A stretch of DNA of 8,305 nucleotides from Prevotella sp. CAG:732 (GTDB lineage: Bacteria > Bacteroidota > Bacteroidia > Bacteroidales > Bacteroidaceae): positions 1,816 through 10,120 of the forward strand of contig FR893270.1 in NCBI GenBank assembly GCA_000436035.1, in the 5' to 3' direction. The notes beneath the pieces are model-generated. The model saw nothing but the letters and a program-made list of their open reading frames with translations. It had not been told where the DNA came from and ran no database searches. The first letter of the stretch is position 1. The number at the start of each line of letters is the position of its first letter. The translations under genes and the position numbers were made by a program. Shown in pieces: positions 1-5,236 of this stretch.

Positions 1-1558
1 CCGCGTCGTAGGGAATGCAGTATGCCTTGGCAATCTCGGCATAATGAGGGTTCATCATGTGGGTGAAAGAACGGCGACCGCCAAACATCAAATCTTGCCA
101 CTGGCGCACATTGCCGAGGTAGTTGTTGTTCAAGAGAATCATCTTGACTGGTGCCTGCTGCTCCATGATGGTACCCAACTCCTGGATGTTCATCTGGAAA
201 CCGCCATCTCCGAAGAAGCAACAGATAGTTCTGTCTGGCGCACCGAAAGTGGCACCGATGGCAGCAGGAAGTCCGAAGCCCATGGTTCCGAAACCACCAC
301 TGGTCACAATGGAGAGTTTCTTGGTAAACTTGAAGTAACGGCTACTGATCATCTGGTTCTGACCGACATCGTTGACGAGAACAGCCTCATTATGAGTAAC
401 TTCCGTCACCACATTGGTCACCTCACCCATCAAGAGAGGTCCCTCTGTAGGATGGATGTCCTTCTCAATCACCTTCTCCTGCTCCTGCTTGCGATAGTCC
501 TCGAAGGAATCTCTCCACTCACGATGAACATTCTTGTTCAACAAGCGAGTGATGGCAGGCAAACTCTGCTTGCAATCGCCTACTACGGCAACATCGGTCT
601 TGATGACCTTGTTGATTTCCGCAGAGTCGATGTCGAGATGGATAATCTTCGCCTGCTTGGCATATTTAGAAGGAACGCCCGTGATACGGTCGCTGAATCG
701 CATACCGATGGCGATGAGCACATCACACTCCTGGGTCTTCATGTTGGTAGCGTATGAACCATGCATACCGAGCATACCCATGTTGAGAGGATGGTCGCTT
801 GGCAAGGCTGAAAGACCGAGCAAGGTACGACCAGCAGGGATGTCAGCTTTCTCCAAGAACTCGATCAACTCGTTGTGAGCATTGCCCAATTCCACGCCGT
901 GACCCACGAGGGCGAAAGGCTTCTTGGCATTATTGATGAGTTCGGCAGCTTCCTCCACCGCCTTCTCGTCTATCTTAGGATAAGGATTGTAAGAAGTCAC
1001 CTTCTCGCACTTCACTGGCTCGTACTCACAAGTAGCCACCTGGGCATTCTTGGTGAAGTCGAGGACAACAGGGCCTGGGCGACCGCTGCGTGCAATATAG
1101 AAGGCACGGCTCACAGCCCACGCCACATCCTCAGGACGACGAATCTGATAAGACCATTTTGAGATCGGTTGGGTAACGCCCACGAGGTCAACCTCTTGGA
1201 ATGCATCGGTACCCAAGGCACCCACTCCCACCTGACCAGCGATGACCACGATAGGTGTAGAATCCATCATGGCATCGGCGATACCTGTCAAAGTATTGGT
1301 AGCTCCAGGACCACTGGTCACGAGTGTCACGCCCACTTCGCCACTGACTCGGGCATAGCCCTGTGCAGCGTGAGCAGCAGCCTGCTCGTGACGTACCAAG
1401 ATGTGATCAAACACCTTATTATCCCCTCTCGTGTAACCATACAGTGCATCAAACACTGGCATGATGCTACCGCCCGGATAGCCGAAGATGGTCTTCACAC
1501 CCTCAGCCTGCAAGGAGCGCATCAATGCTTCAGCTCCTGATATTACTTCTTTTGCCAT
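1..1558 (-). CDS. ilvB: Acetolactate synthase large subunit, 3' end cut by window edge
   Basis: ThDP-dependent cytoplasmic enzyme that condenses two pyruvates to 2-acetolactate, or pyruvate with 2-oxobutyrate, the first common step of valine/leucine/isoleucine synthesis. Reading down from ATG at 1558 (MAKEVISGAEALMRSL) gives 519 codons without a stop or frame break. The family is usually about 560-570 aa, so some 45-50 C-terminal residues lie beyond base 1. Visible signatures are FGYPGGSIMPVFDAL near residue 25, the ThDP-activating Glu in VRHEQAAAHAAQGYAR (E58), SGPGATNT at 82-89, and the ThDP/Mg motif beginning GDGGFQMN (450-457) and ending in NNNYLGNVRQWQ (from 477). The start is fixed by family alignment from memory; the region upstream is A/T-rich with no strong Shine-Dalgarno. 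It lies 121 nt downstream of ilvD on the same strand. The regulatory subunit gene ilvN would be expected just beyond the window, but this is not seen. Confidence 0.96.
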   Translation of the reverse strand, partial: MAKEVISGAEALMRSLQAEGVKTIFGYPGGSIMPVFDALYGYTRGDNKVFDHILVRHEQAAAHAAQGYARVSGEVGVTLVTSGPGATNTLTGIADAMMDSTPIVVIAGQVGVGALGTDAFQEVDLVGVTQPISKWSYQIRRPEDVAWAVSRAFYIARSGRPGPVVLDFTKNAQVATCEYEPVKCEKVTSYNPYPKIDEKAVEEAAELINNAKKPFALVGHGVELGNAHNELIEFLEKADIPAGRTLLGLSALPSDHPLNMGMLGMHGSYATNMKTQECDVLIAIGMRFSDRITGVPSKYAKQAKIIHLDIDSAEINKVIKTDVAVVGDCKQSLPAITRLLNKNVHREWRDSFEDYRKQEQEKVIEKDIHPTEGPLLMGEVTNVVTEVTHNEAVLVNDVGQNQMISSRYFKFTKKLSIVTSGGFGTMGFGLPAAIGATFGAPDRTICCFFGDGGFQMNIQELGTIMEQQAPVKMILLNNNYLGNVRQWQDLMFGGRRSFTHMMNPHYAEIAKAYCIPYDA

Positions 1559-1583
1559 TATTAAATTACTATTTTTCAATGAG

Positions 1584-1606
1584 CTGCCATTCCATAAAAA
1601 TGGCAG
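1584..1606 (-). promoter_or_regulatory. Hairpin in the ilvB leader
   Basis: A perfect 8-bp inverted repeat, CTGCCATT (1584-1591) and AATGGCAG (1599-1606), has a 7-nt loop and sits about 25 nt upstream of the ilvB start codon. It has no T-run behind it on either strand, so it is not an ordinary intrinsic terminator. Its arms share the GCCAT/ATGGC core with the hairpin at 1642-1669, so the two can pair alternatively. A role in translational or transcriptional control of ilvB is inference; the stem itself is directly visible. Confidence 0.5.
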
Positions 1607-1620
1607 AATTCAACTGATAA

Positions 1621-1669
1621 TTCAAAAACAAAAATATATTGAAGCCATCAACAAGACTGCCGATGGCTT
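1621..1669 (-). terminator. Terminator-like hairpin after ilvD (possible attenuator)
   Basis: Arms AAGCCATC (plus 1642-1649) and GATGGCTT (1662-1669) form an 8-bp stem with a 12-nt loop. On the minus strand the stem is followed within a few bases by AATATATTTTTGTTTTT, a U-rich tract interrupted by A and G. It begins about a dozen bases past the ilvD stop codon and lies wholly before ilvB. It could end part of the ilvD transcripts or act as an attenuator for ilvB. The long loop and interrupted U-tract make it weaker than the terminators at 3824-3853 and 7931-7966. Confidence 0.45.
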
Positions 1670-1679
1670 TCATTTATCA

Positions 1680-3510
1680 TTAGTCGATGATTCTGACACC
1701 ACCCTTATCGGCAGAACTAACACTCTGAGCGTAAGCACGCAAAGCCTTGCTTACCACACGGTTGCGCTTCAAAGGCTGTTGTGGACGAGCAGCCAACTCC
1801 TCATCGCTCAACTTCACGTTGATGCTGCGGCTAGGAATATCGATAACGATGATGTCGCCATCCTTGATCTTTCCGATGTTACCACCTGCGGCAGCCTCAG
1901 GAGAGATATGACCGATACTCAAACCGGATGTACCGCCAGAGAAACGACCATCGGTGATGAGCGCACACTCCTTGCCGAGGTGACGGCTCTTGATATAAGA
2001 GGTAGGGTAAAGCATCTCCTGCATACCAGGACCACCCTTAGGACCCTCGTGGGTGATGACCACGCAATCACCTGAGTTCACCTTGCCACCGAGGATTCCC
2101 TCGCAAGCATCCTCCTGGGAGTCGAAGCAAACAGCTGGACCCTCGAAGTGCCAAAGCACTGGATCGACACCGGCTGTCTTTACTACACAACCATTCTGCG
2201 CGATATTTCCGAAGAGAACGGCGAGACCACCATCCTTGGTATAAGCGTGTTCCAAGTCACGGATACAACCATTCTCACGATCGGTATCGAGACTCTCCCA
2301 CTGTGCATCCTGGCTACCCATCTGGGTAGAGAACTTGCGACCTGGAGCTGAGTGATAGATTCTGTCAGCCTCTGGGTCAACCTTAGCACCTGTGATGTCA
2401 TATTTCTTCATTTGCTCAGCCAATGTCTTGCCATCCACACGCATCACATTGCCATTGATCAAGCCACCCTTGTTGAGTTCGTTCAAGATACCCATGATAC
2501 CACCAGCACGGTTGCACTCCTGTACACTATACTTCTGAGTATTAGGAGCCAACTTGCAGAGGCAAGGCACCTTACGGCTCAACTGGTCGATGTCCTCCAT
2601 CTTGAAGTCGGCACCAGCCTCCTGAGCCACAGCCAAGAGATGAAGTACCGTATTGGTACTTCCACCCATAGCGATGTCTAGGGTCATGGCGTTGAGGAAA
2701 GCGTCACGAGTAGCGATGTTGCGTGGCAATACGCTCTCATCACCATCCTCATAATAAGCATAAGCATTCTTTACGATCTGGCGAGCGGCATCCTTGAAGA
2801 GTTGGATGCGGTTCTTGTGAGTGGCAAGGATGGTACCATTGCCAGGAAGGCGCACGCCTGGTACCATTGCCAGGAAGGCTCAAGCCGATAGCCTCGGTCA
2901 AAGAGTTCATAGAGTTGGCGGTAAACATACCAGAGCAACTACCACAACCAGGGCAAGCGCACTGCTCTATCTGCTTCATTTCCTCGTCTGACACGCTGGT
3001 ATCAGCACCCTTAATCATAGCGGTAATCAAGTCGGCATTCTCGCCCTTCCATCTACCAGCCTCCATAGGACCACCAGAACAGAAGACGGTAGGAATGTTC
3101 AATCGCATGGAAGCCATCAACATACCAGGAGTCACCTTGTCACAGTTGGAGATGCAAATCATGGCATCAGCCTTGTGTGCATTGACCATATATTCCACGG
3201 AGTCTGCGATGATGTCACGGCTAGGCAAAGAGTAAAGCATACCGTCGTGACCCATAGCGATGCCATCGTCAACTGCGATGGTATTGAATTCAGCTGCATA
3301 GCAGCCCATAGCCTCAATTTCCTTCTTGACGATCTGACCGATTTCATGAAGATGAGTATGACCTGGCACAAACTGTGTAAAACTATTGACAATGGCAATA
3401 ATTGGTTTACCAAACTGCTCATGTTTCATACCTGCAGCTACCCAGAGTGCACGGGCACCTGCCATTCTTCTGCCTTCAGTGCAGACGCTACTTCTTAATG
3501 GATGTTTCAT
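1680..3510 (-). pseudogene. ilvD: Dihydroxy-acid dehydratase, frameshifted by a 28-bp duplication
   Basis: Fe-S enzyme that dehydrates 2,3-dihydroxy-isovalerate and -methylvalerate to the 2-oxoacids in valine/isoleucine synthesis. ATG at 3510 (MKHPLRSSVCTEGRRMAGARALW) is preferred over an upstream in-frame TTG at 3549, because family members start a few residues before the RSS...GR.MAGARALW block. The N-terminal part carries AVDDG (79-83), ISNCDK (C123) and CPGCGSCSG (186-194), the Fe-S ligand regions. The frame is lost after SLPGNGT (about residue 217) and stops at 2749-2751. The rest resumes one frame over from about 2867 to the TAA at 1680, with LATHKNR, DIAMGGSTNTVLHLL, GPKGGPGMQEMLYPTS and TDGRFSGGTSGLSIGH. 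Removing one 28-bp repeat restores an uninterrupted 600-aa protein, close to E. coli IlvD (616). Three in-frame stops (TAA TGA TAA) end it. As written, the gene should not give a normal dehydratase; an assembly error is the main alternative. Confidence 0.9.
2831..2886. repeat. Imperfect 28-bp tandem duplication inside ilvD
   Basis: Two adjacent 28-bp units, 2831-2858 and 2859-2886. The first 21 bases (TGGTACCATTGCC... at 2831-2851 and 2859-2879) are identical. The last seven are GCACGCC versus TCAAGCC, giving 26/28 identity. On the coding strand the upstream copy encodes GLSLPGNGT, as the family requires, and the second reads GVRLPGNGT in the other frame. Because 28 is not a multiple of three, the extra copy shifts the ilvD frame. 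The sequence does not show whether this is biological or an assembly join of variants. Confidence 0.95.
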
Positions 3511-3541
3511 ATTGTTTTTATATTCTTTGTTTCCTTTTGAG

Positions 3542-3558
3542 AAAGGCAAATCGCCTTT
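3542..3558 (-). promoter_or_regulatory. Small hairpin in the ilvD 5' leader
   Basis: AAAGGC (3542-3547) and GCCTTT (3553-3558) form a 6-bp stem with a 5-nt loop, roughly 30 nt upstream of the ilvD ATG and just inside the transcript predicted from the promoter at 3576-3606. It overlaps the alternative TTG start at 3549, another reason to prefer ATG 3510. Its function is unknown; it may only stabilise the 5' end. Confidence 0.35.
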
Positions 3559-3575
3559 AATATTCTAATTGACTG

Positions 3576-3606
3576 CAAAGATACAGAGAATTTATGTAAT
3601 AACCAA
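3576..3606 (-). promoter_or_regulatory. Bacteroidetes-type promoter for ilvD
   Basis: On the minus strand TATCTTTG (3583-3576) matches the Bacteroidetes -7 consensus TAnnTTTG exactly. A TTG (3606-3604) lies 20 nt upstream at the -33 position. Transcription would begin near 3568-3570, leaving a leader of about 60 nt before ATG 3510. The position between the ompA terminator and ilvD fits an independent ilvD(-ilvB) unit. The assignment is by motif only. Confidence 0.65.
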
Positions 3607-3823
3607 CAATTTTCACATAAACTTTCATTTTAGTATCGTTTTCATAACTGAAACGTACATTTTCCTTTCGATTTATAAGTAAATATACACATTTTGTTTA
3701 AAATTGTGCAAAAGGAGAAGAAAAGAAATGCAGTTTCGTATTCAAAGACGACCAATACAACTACAAGAGACGAAAGACGGAGATGCACAAGTGACGGAAG
3801 TCAAAACAAAACTGATAGAAAAT

Positions 3824-3853
3824 AAAAAAAGGGTATGCCAAAACGGCATACCC
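3824..3853 (-). terminator. Intrinsic terminator of ompA
   Basis: GGGTATGCC (3831-3839) and GGCATACCC (3845-3853) form a perfect 9-bp GC-rich stem with a 5-nt loop. On the minus strand it is followed at once by seven T (3830-3824) and then more T-rich sequence. It starts about 50 nt after the ompA stop codon and points away from it, as a rho-independent terminator should. Confidence 0.9.
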
Positions 3854-3904
3854 CAGATATTGCTTTAGAATGTACTTTTCTAAATGTAAGCTTCAAGCTT
3901 TCAA

Positions 3905-5047
3905 TTACTCAGCAACGCTGTTGTCGTTGAAAGTAGAAACGCGGTTGAACTCAACCTGCTTGAAGAGTTTGTCTGTTGCGCCCATACCCTTAGTTGTCAA
4001 GCGGCCAGCTGCAATCTTGTATTTCTTTACCAATACCTTCTTAACTGCCTCAGCGCGCTTCTCTGAAAGCTTCTGGTTCAACTCCTTAGGACCCTCTGGA
4101 GAAGCATAACCCTTAATCTCGATGTTAGCCTCTGGGTGATTCTTCATATACTGAGCGATCAACTCAATGTTAGGCATCTGGCTCTTCTCTACGTTAGACT
4201 TGCCCTGCTGGAACAATACAGTAGGCTGCAAGTTTGTAGCAGTAGCTGGCTTAACATACTTAGGCTTCTTGTTGCACTCATCAAGAGCGTTCTGAAGATC
4301 CTTAATCTGCTTGTCCTTAGCTGAGAGCTGAGAATCCTTGTTGTTCAAATCGTTGCGGAGGTTGTTGATCTGGCTGTTCAAACCATCGATCTCAGACTGA
4401 TCACGGAGCTGAGCAATTGTGAAGTTGTGAGAACCGTTAGAGTTCTTGAACTTGTAAACGATACCAGCGTTCAACTGGAATGCAGACTTGTTGATGTCGT
4501 AAGCAACACCCTCATAGCCATAACCATTCAAAGCCCAGTTCATAGATGGCTCAACGTAGATCTGCCATGCCTTCTTAGAACCCAAGTTGAATGTGAAGTC
4601 GATACCTGCCTTAGAAGTCAAAACGTTAAAGTTGTCCTCTGTGCCGAATGTGTGACCCCAACCGAAACCGAATACAGGAACGAACTCGAATGTACGAGGC
4701 TCACCCTTGTAACCAGCGAACCAGTTAGAGAAGTTAACAGTAGCGATCAAGCTAGTGTTCATGTAGCGAGCTATAGTCTTAGACTGTGGCATGAAGTGTG
4801 AGCAGTGATCATTGAAGTAAACGTTGCTCTCAGCTGCCAAACCGAATACTGGAGTGAACCAACGACCGATACGAAGACCAGCGTTTGAGTTAAGGTTCTT
4901 CATCCAAGCCTCGTTTGTTGTCTTAACCTGTGCACCGCCATTAATGCCGATGTAGAAGTTGTCGAAAGTCTTGCTTTCAGTAACAGTCTGAGCTGATACT
5001 GATACTGCCATTGCAGCGGCAGCAAACAATAAAACTAACTTTTTCAT
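3905..5047 (-). CDS. OmpA-family outer membrane protein
   Basis: A 380-aa outer-membrane protein anchoring the envelope to peptidoglycan. Residues 1-19 (MKKLVLLFAAAAMAVSVSA) are a clear Sec signal peptide with SVSA|Q cleavage. Residues about 28-205 are rich in alternating aromatic strands (FYIGINGG, FEFVPVFGFGWGHTFG, IYVEPSMNWALNGYG, AFQLNAGIVYKF) and look like an 8-strand-type beta barrel. Residues 212-258 are a charged heptad-rich coiled coil (SQINNLRNDLNNKDSQLSAK), then a KPKYVKP linker. Residues about 275-375 are the OmpA C-terminal domain with NIEIKGYASPEG and LSEKRAEAV. The usual peptidoglycan-binding Asp after GY(A/T) is Ser316; the Arg is present (R331). The domain ends soon after EFNRV, with a short acidic tail. 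It has its own promoter, a leader hairpin and a strong terminator, so it is probably monocistronic and highly expressed. It resembles major Prevotella/Bacteroides OmpA-like proteins; the exact orthologue was not checked. Confidence 0.92.
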   Translation of the reverse strand: MKKLVLLFAAAAMAVSVSAQTVTESKTFDNFYIGINGGAQVKTTNEAWMKNLNSNAGLRIGRWFTPVFGLAAESNVYFNDHCSHFMPQSKTIARYMNTSLIATVNFSNWFAGYKGEPRTFEFVPVFGFGWGHTFGTEDNFNVLTSKAGIDFTFNLGSKKAWQIYVEPSMNWALNGYGYEGVAYDINKSAFQLNAGIVYKFKNSNGSHNFTIAQLRDQSEIDGLNSQINNLRNDLNNKDSQLSAKDKQIKDLQNALDECNKKPKYVKPATATNLQPTVLFQQGKSNVEKSQMPNIELIAQYMKNHPEANIEIKGYASPEGPKELNQKLSEKRAEAVKKVLVKKYKIAAGRLTTKGMGATDKLFKQVEFNRVSTFNDNSVAE

Positions 5048-5097
5048 GTCTCTCTAAAAATTTATTAAATAAAATAATTAATATTCCTTTTTAAAAC

Positions 5098-5112
5098 GTG
5101 CAACGCTTGCAC
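5098..5112 (-). promoter_or_regulatory. Hairpin near the 5' end of the ompA transcript
   Basis: GTGCAA (5098-5103), CGC loop, TTGCAC (5107-5112): a 6-bp stem about 12 nt downstream of the transcription start predicted from the promoter at 5131-5162, and some 50 nt before the ATG. Known ompA mRNAs in enterobacteria carry a 5' stem-loop that protects them from RNase; the same role here is analogy only. Confidence 0.45.
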
Positions 5113-5130
5113 ACTTTCTGAAATCGAGTG

Positions 5131-5162
5131 CAAAGTAACAAAAAAAAACTATTACCACCAAA
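5131..5162 (-). promoter_or_regulatory. Bacteroidetes-type promoter for ompA
   Basis: On the minus strand TTTG (5162-5159), a 20-nt spacer that includes a T-tract, then TTACTTTG (5138-5131), which matches TAnnTTTG at seven of eight positions counting the two free ones. Transcription would start near 5124, giving a leader of about 75 nt to ATG 5047. There is no competing match closer to the gene. Motif evidence only. Confidence 0.6.
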
Positions 5163-5236
5163 TATTTTTGCCTAAATTTTGCTTTTTAGGACAGAAAACA
5201 TACAAAAAAGCCTATATTCATATCCTTTTCGAACAA

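Larger units (their letters stand above)
3511..3904. other. Intergenic region between ompA and ilvD (394 bp)
   Basis: An AT-rich gap between the ompA stop and the ilvD start. From the ompA side it holds the ompA intrinsic terminator (3824-3853), about 220 bp with no assigned function, the ilvD promoter candidate (3576-3606) and a short ilvD leader with a small hairpin (3542-3558). A 46-codon open frame on the plus strand (3728-3868) with an AGGAG upstream runs through the terminator and is treated as doubtful. No tRNA, conserved riboswitch or mobile-element end was recognised. A T-box or other known amino-acid riboswitch would be plausible here, but none of the expected motifs was seen. Confidence 0.8.

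Noticed and set aside
44..757. 237-codon open frame on the plus strand
   Set aside because: Antisense to ilvB, which is intact over the same bases with AHAS motifs; no domain recognised.
1488..2075. 195-codon plus-strand frame across the ilvB start and ilvD end
   Set aside because: Antisense to two recognised genes and their spacer; no recognisable family or start signals.
3625..3660. 11-codon minus-strand frame MYVSVMKTILK with AAAGGA upstream, as a possible ilv leader peptide
   Set aside because: It lies upstream of the best ilvD promoter (3576-3606), so the normal ilvD mRNA would not contain it; very short and only two Val, one Ile and one Leu.
3678..3712. Second promoter-like pair (TTG, about 21 nt, TATATTTA) on the minus strand
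   Set aside because: The -7 element ends in A rather than G and the region is very AT-rich, so such matches are expected by chance.
3888..3900. Doublet AAGCTT-C-AAGCTT just after the ompA stop
   Set aside because: Short, no spacing or copy elsewhere that suggests a site; AT-rich chance repeat is enough.
5171..5190. Hairpin CCTAAA/TTTAGG downstream of the GH51 gene
   Set aside because: Six-bp AT-rich stem with an 8-nt loop and no T-run on the minus strand; too weak to call the GH51 terminator. No convincing terminator was found for that gene.
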